This document shows, piece after piece, positions 1 to 7,307 of a DNA stretch of 10,674 nt. The stretch is from Clostridiales bacterium (lineage in GTDB: Bacteria; Bacillota; Clostridia; Christensenellales; Borkfalkiaceae). Every line of letters starts with the position of its first letter. The stretch's first letter is position 1. Below the pieces are notes generated by a model. That model made no database searches. It had not been told where the DNA came from and saw only the letters and a list, made by a program, of their open reading frames with translations. The translations under genes and the position numbers were made by a program. The DNA is taken from contig SVIK01000051.1 of NCBI GenBank assembly GCA_015069525.1, positions 1 to 10,674 of the forward strand, read 5' to 3'.

Positions 1-708
1 CGCTTTTTCTTCCGCTACGTAGCCCAAATAATACGTTGCCTTATCTTGCAAAATTTTATGCAAGTCTTCACATACGGCGTCAAACAAGCTTTCATCATAC
101 TCGTTTATTCCCGACAAAAAAGCTTCATAATCAGCGCGTTCGCGGAGCTTATCGTATACGCCAAGCAAGTTTTTGCGCAACGTAGAATCACTTTTTTTGC
201 GCCAATACACGGAGAGCAAGTGGTTAAAATCCTCGTCCTTCGTATCGTATCCCTCGTCGAACAAATCGTCCAAAGCGGAATTTTTCAACGCCGTTCCGTC
301 TGCATCGTCGCCACCGATTACACGGAAGGCGTTATCCACTCCCGCCTTATAAAAGTGCGTGCGAATAAGGCGTGCGCAAAAGGAGTGTATCGTGGATATA
401 TCCGCCGTCGGCACCACTTCTAATTCCCGTTTTAACGCCCTTTTCCTTTCCGCCGTTATGTCCCTTTCGTTAATAGCTAAAACAAGCGCTTTGCGCAGTT
501 TTTCTTTCATTTGCGACGCCGCTTTTTTCGTAAAAGTGACAGCAAGGATTTCGCTTACCTTGCCCCCTTCGCGGATATAACGGATAATCTTTTCTATCAT
601 CACCGTCGTCTTACCGCTACCTGCCGATGCGGATACGATGGTTTTGCCTTGCGCGTTAATCGCTTGGAGTTGCTTTGGCGTAAATTTTTCTTTTTTCTTC
701 TCTTCCAT
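1..708 (-). CDS. addA: ATP-dependent helicase/nuclease subunit AddA, N-terminal part (cut by window edge)
   Basis: AddA is the UvrD-like 3'-5' helicase and C-terminal nuclease subunit of the AddAB enzyme, which resects double-strand breaks up to a Chi site for recombination. Only the first 236 codons are inside the window, and the frame stays open to base 1. Seen here: a Q-motif-like FTPKQLQAI at residues 9-17, a Walker A loop SASAGSGKTT at 26-35 (K33), a motif Ia-type stretch AVTFTKKAASQMKEKL, and the TIHSFC motif Ib typical of UvrD/AddA helicases. The ATG at 708-706 is chosen because GAGGAGG, inside the last codons of addB, lies just upstream and the N-terminus fits the family. The start is 4 nt after the addB stop, so the pair is probably translationally coupled in the usual addB-addA order. 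The C-terminal nuclease domain is outside the window and cannot be assessed. Confidence 0.95.
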   Translation of the reverse strand, partial: MEEKKKEKFTPKQLQAINAQGKTIVSASAGSGKTTVMIEKIIRYIREGGKVSEILAVTFTKKAASQMKEKLRKALVLAINERDITAERKRALKRELEVVPTADISTIHSFCARLIRTHFYKAGVDNAFRVIGGDDADGTALKNSALDDLFDEGYDTKDEDFNHLLSVYWRKKSDSTLRKNLLGVYDKLRERADYEAFLSGINEYDESLFDAVCEDLHKILQDKATYYLGYVAEEKA

Positions 709-712
709 GTTT

Positions 713-3700
713 TTACGCCTCCTCACCATCGCGCGTATTCTTTGCGACGTTCGCTATCGTTTTAGGGTCAATGCTTTCTTCCACCCTTGGAAGCGCTTTC
801 TCCTTGTTAAAACCGCACAAGCCACCGAACTTACAGTATTCACAACTGTTTCCGTAAGGCGTGGGCGCAATATATCCTTCCTTTAATTCCTTACAGCCCT
901 GCCTTGCCACAAGTACGGAATAATCGATAAAATCCCTAAACGTTTGCTCGTCCATGACGCGCTTACTACGGGAATTCCCGTTTAACGTAGCAGGAAAAAA
1001 CTCGCTTGCTTTTCCGTCCGTAAGCGTTTTATCCCCGCAAAGCAACGCTTCCGTTTCGCCGTTTAAAAAGCCCTTCATTTGGAAGCGCGTTTCCCCCTCC
1101 TCGGCAAAATCGACGGAAGCGGGAAAATAGAATACACCTGCGGGTACTCGTTCCCCTTTGATGGCAGAAATATATAATTGCATTTGCAGTTTTCTACCCG
1201 TATAATAGGAAACGGCTTTATCGTCAATCGAGCCCGTCTTATAATCGATAACGCGTACGTATTTTTCCGTACCGTCCACCCTATCCACCTTTCCGTGAAA
1301 ATCGGGAGTGGAAATATTCATTTCCGTTTCTTCCACGACGAAATCAGAATTCTTGATTTGTCGATATGCTCCTACCGCCACGTCCACCGCTTCTTGTAAA
1401 AGCTTTTCGGAAAAAACAGAGCCCGACGCCGTGTCCGCTTGCGCCTTAAACAAGGGGCTTTGCAAAATCTTTTCCCCTTCTTCCTTTGCGTATTGGCGCA
1501 GTTCTTCTTCCGTTTCTATTCTTTTCGAGGCTTTTGCCGTCCTTTCCAACAACTCATGCACGAAATTACCCGTATCGAGCGCGAGCACCGCTTTATCGTC
1601 GCGCGGTTTTAATCGCAAGCCCCTTTCCGCAAAATGCTTGAACGGACAAGAAAAATACCCTTCAAGCGCCGTAGGCGAGATTTTACCACTATGGAAAAAG
1701 AGTTCCTCCCCTCGTTCAATACTATCGTGACCTTTGGCTTCCATGAGATAATCGTTTTTCTCCGTCACGGAAAGCTTGTCCAACGCCGAATACAACGAAG
1801 AATATTTTTCCGCGGATTTACCGTGGCGTTGTTCGTAGTCCTTCTTCGTGGAAAGCAGTTGTCGTATAGCAGGCGTAGGCGCAGAACAACGGTATACAAA
1901 ATCGTCCTCTACGTATTTTTTTCTACGCGCAATCGCGTTTCCGTCCGCAGAGCAAAAACTCTCGTCAATATAACGGAAAATCTCGCTAAGGGTAGGCTCG
2001 CTTCCGTCCGCAGACAAAGGATAGGTTAAATGCAATGCATTTAAGAAAGTGCACAAATTCAAACCCACACTTTCACGCGTGCGTCTATTTACTTCCGCTA
2101 CGGTGGGTTCTAACCGCGTTTTTACCTCGGCAAGCCGTTCGATTTCTTTATCGGAAACGATGGAAGTATCACTCGTCGCGTACGGCACGTCCTCCGTCAT
2201 TCCCAACGCAAAGAGCGTATCCACCTTTTCAATACGGCTTTGCGCGATATCTCCAACAAATACTGCGTCCACCTTCAAAGGAATAAGGGAGATTTCCGTC
2301 GCATCCAACCCGTCTTGCAGGACGGCGGAGAATTCCGCCACCTTCATTTTTGCGTCGCCCGTAAGCTGTTCCGCCTCGGCAAGCACCCCGTCAAGGGCGC
2401 GCTCAATTTGCGCAAAATACGCTTTTTTCGCCACGTCCGCCGTGTTTTCTATCATTTTGGAAAGTTTTTCATATACCGCAAAATCGGCAAGAATCCCCCT
2501 TACCGCGTTGCAATATTCCTTTCCTCTTGCTTCCGTTTTTATAAGGCGTGTAGCAAGCAAAAGCTTTCTTTTCCCCTCTTGTAAATCGGCAAGCTTAAAC
2601 AAGCTTTCCACCGCTTCTCCCGTCTTAATATCGCGTTTTGCTCCGCCTTTATAATTGGCGAATTTTAATAAGTAATTGCGATACGCGTCGCTTTCCCCAA
2701 AGAACACGTTTTGCGTTAAGGATTGTACGGAATCGCTGGAAAAGCCCTCTTTTACCACCCGAAAAGCGTCGAGCAAAAATCGGGCAAGCGGATGCGTTTT
2801 TAACGAGCGTTTTTCGTCCGTAAAATACGGGATTTTATATTCGGTAAACGCTTTATGGAGGGAGAGCGTATATGCGTGGATATCGGGCACGAGCACCGCA
2901 AAATCGCGATAATGAAGCGCGCTATTCTCCGACATAGCACGGCGAATTTTCACCGCGACGTATTCCGCCTCGGCAATTTTATCGCTCGCTTCGAAGATAT
3001 GCACGTTCTCCGTTTGGCGTTTCTTCTCACCGTTTTTATCAGGATTAAACAAGCCTTTCCGCAACACTTCCGCATCGCCGTCCAACGGCAGACACTTATC
3101 TACAACGTTCGGCTTGCCAAACTCTCTACAAACCCCAAGAAAAGTATTGAGGGCGCGGTTGGTATACACGTCCTCTTCCCCACAGCAGAAAACGCCGATT
3201 ACGTTCTTTGCCTGCTCGCAAACGGCGCGGATAATCTCACACGCTTGGGGGGTAAAAGCGTTATAACAAAGGAAAAATACGTTCTTCCCTAAAAGTTGCT
3301 TTTCCTTACGGATACGGCTAGGGAGCAAGGAAAGATAACGGCTTTCGTCGAAAAGATTTCTATCACGTAAAAATTCCAAATACCCTTCGTAAATCAAAGT
3401 AAGGTCCGACGTCTTCTTTTTAAGCACGTCATCAGGCAAGAGCGAAAGTGTTTCACGTAAAACCTCAGGCGTCACTTCCGATGCGGAAAACTGCGCCAGC
3501 GTTTCGTAAATGAGTTTCGCATTATTCCCTACGGAAGAAGCGCTTGTAAAGCATTGCAATTTCCCTTCCCCTTGCAAAGCCGTCATCACTTTCCCTACCG
3601 CCATAACGGAGCCTTGTTTGCTGATAGCCTGTTCTTCCACGCTTAAAAAACGGGCAAACGTGGACACGGAGGATTGAAACGTCCCGCCCGTTTCGCGTAA

Positions 3701-3841
3701 AACGGCACGTTCGGCAATTAGTGTTAATCTGTCTTCGCAAAAGATTAAATTTTCGTCGCCGTTCGCCTCAAAGTCCGAGACGCATTTTGCCATTGCTTCC
3801 ATGCATTCCGATAAGCTAAACGCTTTGATAACCGTATTCAC
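713..3841 (-). CDS. addB: ATP-dependent nuclease subunit AddB
   Basis: AddB (1042 aa) partners AddA in break resection and carries a RecB-family nuclease domain stapled by a 4Fe-4S cluster. Visible C-terminal marks: C732 in YFSCPFKHF and the C-x2-C-x5-C group C1000, C1003, C1009 give the four cluster ligands. H762 in FVHELLER, D853 in GKVDRVD, and D866 and K868 in VIDYKTG are the nuclease residues. The central part is a diverged helicase-like fold. The length is somewhat below the roughly 1150 aa of the Bacillus protein. No GxxGxGKT loop is seen at the N-terminus, where Bacillus AddB has one, so ATP binding here probably rests with AddA. The start is a GTG at 3841-3839, supported by AAGGAGG 7 nt upstream. 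It is the first gene of the addBA unit, with a promoter at 3886-3915. Confidence 0.95.
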   Translation of the reverse strand: MNTVIKAFSLSECMEAMAKCVSDFEANGDENLIFCEDRLTLIAERAVLRETGGTFQSSVSTFARFLSVEEQAISKQGSVMAVGKVMTALQGEGKLQCFTSASSVGNNAKLIYETLAQFSASEVTPEVLRETLSLLPDDVLKKKTSDLTLIYEGYLEFLRDRNLFDESRYLSLLPSRIRKEKQLLGKNVFFLCYNAFTPQACEIIRAVCEQAKNVIGVFCCGEEDVYTNRALNTFLGVCREFGKPNVVDKCLPLDGDAEVLRKGLFNPDKNGEKKRQTENVHIFEASDKIAEAEYVAVKIRRAMSENSALHYRDFAVLVPDIHAYTLSLHKAFTEYKIPYFTDEKRSLKTHPLARFLLDAFRVVKEGFSSDSVQSLTQNVFFGESDAYRNYLLKFANYKGGAKRDIKTGEAVESLFKLADLQEGKRKLLLATRLIKTEARGKEYCNAVRGILADFAVYEKLSKMIENTADVAKKAYFAQIERALDGVLAEAEQLTGDAKMKVAEFSAVLQDGLDATEISLIPLKVDAVFVGDIAQSRIEKVDTLFALGMTEDVPYATSDTSIVSDKEIERLAEVKTRLEPTVAEVNRRTRESVGLNLCTFLNALHLTYPLSADGSEPTLSEIFRYIDESFCSADGNAIARRKKYVEDDFVYRCSAPTPAIRQLLSTKKDYEQRHGKSAEKYSSLYSALDKLSVTEKNDYLMEAKGHDSIERGEELFFHSGKISPTALEGYFSCPFKHFAERGLRLKPRDDKAVLALDTGNFVHELLERTAKASKRIETEEELRQYAKEEGEKILQSPLFKAQADTASGSVFSEKLLQEAVDVAVGAYRQIKNSDFVVEETEMNISTPDFHGKVDRVDGTEKYVRVIDYKTGSIDDKAVSYYTGRKLQMQLYISAIKGERVPAGVFYFPASVDFAEEGETRFQMKGFLNGETEALLCGDKTLTDGKASEFFPATLNGNSRSKRVMDEQTFRDFIDYSVLVARQGCKELKEGYIAPTPYGNSCEYCKFGGLCGFNKEKALPRVEESIDPKTIANVAKNTRDGEEA

Positions 3842-3848
3842 GCAAATT

Positions 3849-3855
3849 CCTCCTT
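3849..3855 (-). promoter_or_regulatory. Ribosome binding site fixing the GTG start of addB
   Basis: On the minus strand AAGGAGG ends 7 nt before GTG at 3841. It is a near-perfect anti-16S match at good spacing, which supports the non-ATG start over the next in-frame candidates. Confidence 0.85.
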
Positions 3856-3885
3856 ATAAATTACTAAAAATACCTATCTATTTTT

Positions 3886-3915
3886 ATTATACCATACTTT
3901 ATGGGAAAATTTCAG
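3886..3915 (-). promoter_or_regulatory. Sigma-A-type promoter for addBA (extended -10)
   Basis: On the minus strand the -10 is TATAAT (3886-3891), immediately preceded by TGG (3892-3894), an extended -10 TGn element. A -35-like CTGAAA (3910-3915, 4 of 6 to TTGACA) lies 18 bp upstream of the -10. Transcription would start near 3879, giving a leader of about 38 nt before the addB GTG. The weak -35 is compensated by the TGn element. Confidence 0.8.
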
Positions 3916-3925
3916 CTTTTTTTCG

Positions 3926-3943
3926 CAAGAATTTTCAAGAATT
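3926..3943. repeat. Tandem 8-bp direct repeat between divergent promoters
   Basis: CAAGAATT occurs at 3926-3933 and again at 3936-3943, a spacing of exactly 10 bp or one helical turn. It sits between the -35 elements of the addB promoter and the lipoprotein promoter. Such helically phased repeats can be binding half-sites for a regulator, but the region is AT-rich and chance is possible. No LexA-type box (CGAAC-N4-GTTCG) is present. Confidence 0.4.
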
Positions 3944-3955
3944 CTCGTTTTTGTT

Positions 3956-3984
3956 TTTACAAATTCAAATTTATGTGCTATAAT
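3956..3984 (+). promoter_or_regulatory. Sigma-A-type promoter for the lipoprotein gene (extended -10)
   Basis: The -35 is TTTACA (3956-3961, 5 of 6 to consensus). It is followed by a 17-bp spacer ending in TGC (3976-3978, extended -10) and a perfect TATAAT (3979-3984). The predicted transcription start is near 3991, 45 nt before the ATG at 4037. This is the strongest-looking promoter in the window and suggests the gene is well expressed. Confidence 0.88.
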
Positions 3985-4025
3985 AATAAAAGTGAAACAT
4001 TTTTCCCTACGAAAATCGGGAAAGA

Positions 4026-4032
4026 AAAGGAA
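4026..4032 (+). promoter_or_regulatory. Ribosome binding site deciding the lipoprotein start
   Basis: AAAAGGAA lies just upstream of the ATG at 4037, leaving 4-6 nt of spacing. It selects this ATG over an in-frame GTG at 3992, which would sit right at the predicted transcription start and have no leader. Confidence 0.75.
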
Positions 4033-4036
4033 TAAC

Positions 4037-5014
4037 ATGAAACGTAAAATCTTTTTAACGGTTGCAACTCTTTTGGCAACCACCACTCTTTTCGCCTCCT
4101 GTTCTTGCGACGGTTGTGCAGGCGATACCAAAGTATCCTTTAAACCCTATTTCATGAACGACGTGGATATCCACGCAAAAGACGACGACGTAGAAACGCT
4201 TAAATATAAAGTGGAATTTAACGGAAGCGGTTCTTCGGCAAACGGTTATACGCTCAACTATCAAAACGGCGAGTATACCTCGACGTTGGCTGTTAATATG
4301 GTTGAAAATAAAGAAGTGTATACCTTGACGACTCATTTCTCGATTGACGTTAGCTACACCTACGCAGGCGTAAGCGTTGTAGATAAAGACGGAAAACCTT
4401 TCAAGGATACGGTTGACAGCACGATTACCTTCTACTCTACACAAGAGGGATTACAACCTATTAAATCGACAAAGACGGCTGTGAGCCACTCCCCTTCGCA
4501 AGCGACGATTCAAAAGCCTGAGGATTGCTACACCTATTACAATCAAACGATTGAAACGATTTACGAGGGAAACAAGGGTACTTCCACCATTACCGACCAC
4601 ACCAAAAGCGATTGGAAGGAAGAAAGCACGTTTGAGATTGACACCAAGAAATACTCTTTCGTGGACAACGAACAACTGCTTTTTGCGCTTCGTTGTCTTA
4701 ACCCCAATTCCGCAAAGCTTTCGGTCTATTCTCCGTTTGTAGAAGCCGTACAAACGATTGCCGTCGATTTTAGCACGGATAAAGACTCCCTTTCTCTTAC
4801 GCTTAACGGCGAAGAAAAGAAAATCCCTTTTAACAAAGTATCCCTTGGTATCGACGCTAAAAACGCAGGCTCGAAGCAAACCGTTTGGATTGCAAAAACC
4901 GTCAACCCGAACAGCAACACCTATCGCAACGTAATGTTAAAATACGAAACGCCCTTCCCCTATTCCTTGGGAAGCCTTACCTATACGTTGGTAAGCGCGG
5001 ATTTCATCAAATAA
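4037..5014 (+). CDS. Secreted lipoprotein of unknown function
   Basis: This 325-aa protein is of a family I do not recognise. The N-terminus is a lipoprotein signal peptide: basic MKRK, a hydrophobic stretch at residues 5-19, then a lipobox-like LFASC with lipidation expected on C22. C24 and C27 follow closely. The mature part (about 300 aa) is rich in Thr, Ser, Lys and Asn with alternating hydrophobic residues, suggesting an all-beta extracytoplasmic domain, possibly two halves. The segments TFYSTQEGLQPIKS and PFPYSLGSLTYTL loosely recall the DUF3108-type beta-barrel fold, but this is a guess. The ATG at 4037 has a ribosome binding site; an upstream in-frame GTG at 3992 would put 15 polar, basic residues before the signal peptide and coincide with the transcription start. 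It ends in tandem stops TAA-TAG. The gene is monocistronic, with its own promoter and a shared terminator, on the opposite strand to all its neighbours. Confidence 0.85.
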   Translation: MKRKIFLTVATLLATTTLFASCSCDGCAGDTKVSFKPYFMNDVDIHAKDDDVETLKYKVEFNGSGSSANGYTLNYQNGEYTSTLAVNMVENKEVYTLTTHFSIDVSYTYAGVSVVDKDGKPFKDTVDSTITFYSTQEGLQPIKSTKTAVSHSPSQATIQKPEDCYTYYNQTIETIYEGNKGTSTITDHTKSDWKEESTFEIDTKKYSFVDNEQLLFALRCLNPNSAKLSVYSPFVEAVQTIAVDFSTDKDSLSLTLNGEEKKIPFNKVSLGIDAKNAGSKQTVWIAKTVNPNSNTYRNVMLKYETPFPYSLGSLTYTLVSADFIK

Positions 5015-5027
5015 TAGCTTAACTGAA

Positions 5028-5072
5028 AATAATAAAACCGCATCGGGATTTTCCCCGATGCGGTTTATTATT
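5028..5072. terminator. Bidirectional intrinsic terminator
   Basis: A 13-bp perfect stem (AAACCGCATCGGG at 5035-5047, CCCGATGCGGTTT at 5054-5066) has a 6-nt loop. It extends outward into nearly complementary A-rich and T-rich flanks with one bulge. On either strand the GC-rich stem is followed by a T-rich tail, so it can end both the lipoprotein transcript (+) and the convergent cdaA-to-esterase operon (-). It lies 13 nt from the lipoprotein tandem stops and next to the esterase stop. Confidence 0.93.
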
Positions 5073-5079
5073 TACGTAA

Positions 5080-5913
5080 TTAAAATTTCTCTTTGGTGAA
5101 TCTGTGGAAGAACGCCGAACAATCGTCCAACCATTTGGACGTACGCGCCAAATGCGCACCGTAAGGATTGATTTCTTCATCACAAGTAGACAAGCCGTGA
5201 ACGCCGTCCGTGTATACGTGCAATTCAAAATCTACGTTCTTTTCCGACAACGCTTGGGCAAAACGGATTGCATTATCTACCGGCACAACTTGGTCTTTTG
5301 CCGTTGCCCAAATGAAGGCAGGCGCCGTTTCTTCCGTGACGGCTTCGTTCAAGTTGAGCGTTTTGATAAGTTCCGCCTTGGCTTCTTGGGTATATCCGTA
5401 AAGCAAATTCTCATACGTTTCCAAGTGTCCGTTTTTGCTGGAAATTACCGGATAGCAAAGCCCAACAGCCGTGGGTTTTGCATCGAGTTTTTGTCCCGCT
5501 TTTTCGGATACGGACGCATATTCAACGGCAAGATTGCCCGTTAAATGTCCGCCTGCGGAAAAACCTACTACAAACACTTCGTCTTTGTTAACGTTCAATT
5601 TATCAGCATTTTTCTTTACGTAGTCGACAGCTGTGCCAAGCTCGATAAGCTGTTCGGGATAGCTCATCCCCTCCGCCGTACCAATCGTATACCACAAGAT
5701 AAACACTTGAAACCCTCTTGCCAAGAACGCAAGCGCAACGGGTTCAGCTTCTCTCTTACTCGTCATGCCGTAGCCACCGCCAGGGATAACGATAAGGGCA
5801 GGACGCTTCCAATCGGGCGTGTCGACGTCAAAGGGCATATCCATCGTCAAACAATCAAGCTTACCGCCGTGAATACCGTATTCTTCCTTCAAATCAACCG
5901 TAAAATTTTTCAT
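5080..5913 (-). CDS. Alpha/beta hydrolase, acetyl-esterase/lipase-like (BD-FAE type)
   Basis: This 277-aa cytoplasmic serine hydrolase has no signal peptide. The oxyanion-hole motif IPGGGYGMTSKREAEPVA begins at residue 43, a form typical of small acetyl-xylan-esterase/feruloyl-esterase-like carboxylesterases. The nucleophile elbow is GFSAGG with S119. D207 in AKDQVVPVD and H239 in GVHGLS complete a plausible triad. Family members remove acetyl or similar groups from sugars and other small esters; the substrate cannot be read from the sequence. The ATG at 5913 has AGGAGA 6 nt upstream. The start lies only 15 nt after the aspartate kinase stop, so the two are very likely co-transcribed, and the operon ends at the terminator just downstream. 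No metabolic link between the two is established. Confidence 0.88.
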   Translation of the reverse strand: MKNFTVDLKEEYGIHGGKLDCLTMDMPFDVDTPDWKRPALIVIPGGGYGMTSKREAEPVALAFLARGFQVFILWYTIGTAEGMSYPEQLIELGTAVDYVKKNADKLNVNKDEVFVVGFSAGGHLTGNLAVEYASVSEKAGQKLDAKPTAVGLCYPVISSKNGHLETYENLLYGYTQEAKAELIKTLNLNEAVTEETAPAFIWATAKDQVVPVDNAIRFAQALSEKNVDFELHVYTDGVHGLSTCDEEINPYGAHLARTSKWLDDCSAFFHRFTKEKF

Positions 5914-5928
5914 GCTTTATCTCCTGTT

Positions 5929-7251
5929 TTAATTAAAAAATTCGTTATAAATCGCGCTAATACACCCTGCGCAGTCTGCATTTTCCACGCCAACGATGAT
6001 ATTCATTTCGCTAGAACCTTGGTCAATCATCATCACGTTGATGCCCGCTTCGGAAAGTGCTTTAAACAAGCGCGCAGACGTACCGACGTTGTTTGCCATG
6101 CCGTGTCCTACCGTCGCAACCAAAGAAATGTTTTCGTGAACGTAAATTTTATCGGGTTTTACAAGCGTTTTCATTTCGTCAACCACCTCTTGTAATACGC
6201 CGTTCTTCAAATACTCGTTATCAATTACGAGGGACATGGTATCAATACCGGAAGGCAAATGTTCGAAAGAAATCCCTCTATGCCCGATTACGGAAAGGAC
6301 CTTTCCTACAAACCCAACTTCGCTATTCATCATGGATTTTTCAATGGAAATCGCCGTGAAATCTTTTTTGCCGGCAATACCTGTGACAACGTTATCGCGG
6401 ATATCACGCGTAGACGTTTTCACGATATACGTACCCGCATCCGTAGGACGGAAGGTATTACAAATACGGATAGGAATCCCAGCGTTTCGAACGGGAAAAA
6501 TCGCTTCGCTATGTAATACGTTTGCACCCATATACGAAAGTTCGCGCAGTTCTTGATAGGACAATTCGGGAATACATTTCGGCGAGTTTACGATGCGCGG
6601 GTCGCACGCATAGAAACCGCTTACGTCCGTCCAATTTTCGTACAAGGAAGCCATGACGCCACGGGCAACAATCGAGCCCGAAATGTCGCCACCGCCACGA
6701 GAGAACGTCTTAACCTTGCCGTTTGCACCAAGACCGTAGAAACCAGGGATAACTGCTCGTTCATGCGCAGACAAGACTTGCGCCGCCAAATCGAACGTCG
6801 TATCCGAAAGCGTACCGTCTTCATTAAAGCGAACGAATTCCGTCGCGTCTACGAACGCAACGCCGAGCACCGCCGACATAATCTTCGCCGCAAGATATTC
6901 CCCGCGCGAAGCGCAGTAATCGCGACCAGCACCGCCTAAAATTTCTTTTTCTACCTCGTCAAGGGCTTCTTTCATCCCCAACTGTTTACCGATTTCCGTT
7001 TCAATATTCGTAAAACGAGCGCGGATTTTTGCAAACGTTTCCGCAAAAGCAACCGTGTCGCCTCTTTCAAATTCATCCGAACATTGATACAAAAGGTCCG
7101 TGACCTTGATATCAGCGCCAAAACGTTTACCAGGCGCAGAAACGACCACGTATTTACGTTCCTTATCTGCTTGTACGATTTTTGCCGCCGTAAGAATAAC
7201 GTTTCCGTCCGCCATGGACGTTCCGCCAAATTTACATACCTTGATACCCAT
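5929..7251 (-). CDS. lysC: Aspartate kinase (monofunctional, YclM/ThrD-like)
   Basis: It phosphorylates L-aspartate to 4-phospho-aspartate, the entry step to lysine/diaminopimelate, threonine and methionine. The enzyme has 440 aa. The kinase domain spans about 1-275, with KFGGTS at 7-12, VSAPGKR at 37-43, SRGEYL at 115-120, SRGGGDISGS at 184-193 and TDVSGFYACDPR at 208-219. Two ACT regulatory domains follow, with FEHLPSGIDTMS at 329-340 and GTSARLFKALSEAGINV at 390-406, ending in IDQGSSEMN. The pattern matches the Bacillus YclM (ThrD) class, not the alpha/beta-overlap LysC, so feedback control by lysine and/or threonine is expected. The ATG at 7251 is chosen for AGAAGGAG 5 nt upstream. A TTG at 7311 would add 20 highly basic residues before the universal N-terminus. 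No lysine riboswitch fits in the 56 nt upstream. The symbol could equally be thrD/yclM. Confidence 0.94.
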   Translation of the reverse strand: MGIKVCKFGGTSMADGNVILTAAKIVQADKERKYVVVSAPGKRFGADIKVTDLLYQCSDEFERGDTVAFAETFAKIRARFTNIETEIGKQLGMKEALDEVEKEILGGAGRDYCASRGEYLAAKIMSAVLGVAFVDATEFVRFNEDGTLSDTTFDLAAQVLSAHERAVIPGFYGLGANGKVKTFSRGGGDISGSIVARGVMASLYENWTDVSGFYACDPRIVNSPKCIPELSYQELRELSYMGANVLHSEAIFPVRNAGIPIRICNTFRPTDAGTYIVKTSTRDIRDNVVTGIAGKKDFTAISIEKSMMNSEVGFVGKVLSVIGHRGISFEHLPSGIDTMSLVIDNEYLKNGVLQEVVDEMKTLVKPDKIYVHENISLVATVGHGMANNVGTSARLFKALSEAGINVMMIDQGSSEMNIIVGVENADCAGCISAIYNEFFN

Positions 7252-7256
7252 AATTA

Positions 7257-7264
7257 CTCCTTCT
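7257..7264 (-). promoter_or_regulatory. Ribosome binding site deciding the aspartate kinase start
   Basis: AGAAGGAG on the minus strand ends 5 nt before ATG at 7251. It supports this start over the in-frame TTG at 7311, which lacks a comparable site. Confidence 0.85.
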
Positions 7265-7282
7265 AAAAAGCTCCTGCTTTTT
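7265..7282 (-). other. Short hairpin abutting the aspartate kinase ribosome binding site
   Basis: A perfect 7-bp inverted repeat (AAAAAGC / GCTTTTT on the minus strand) closes an AGGA loop and ends directly next to the ribosome binding site. The stem is mostly A-T, with a short T run. It is too weak for a convincing terminator, but it could affect translation or partial termination between the small ORF and the kinase gene. Confidence 0.35.
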
Positions 7283-7307
7283 CTTTCTCTATTCCTTTTC
7301 CCTCGTA

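Noticed and set aside
2049..2654. 201-codon plus-strand ORF inside addB
   Set aside because: It is antisense to a clearly recognised gene with iron-sulfur and nuclease motifs. It has no ribosome binding site and a low-complexity Ser/Arg/Ala composition typical of an opposite-strand shadow.
3992..4036. In-frame GTG extension of the lipoprotein
   Set aside because: The GTG falls at the predicted transcription start with no leader, and it would bury the signal peptide behind 15 polar, basic residues. The ATG at 4037 has a ribosome binding site.
3842..4036. SOS (LexA) box upstream of addB
   Set aside because: No CGAAC-N4-GTTCG-like sequence is present in the intergenic region.
5545..6195. 216-codon plus-strand ORF across the esterase and aspartate kinase genes
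   Set aside because: It overlaps two confidently identified genes on the other strand and shows no recognisable domain or translation signal.
7252..7307. Lysine riboswitch or T-box upstream of aspartate kinase
   Set aside because: Only 56 nt are available and only a 7-bp hairpin is present. Both element types need well over 100 nt and conserved boxes, none of which are seen.
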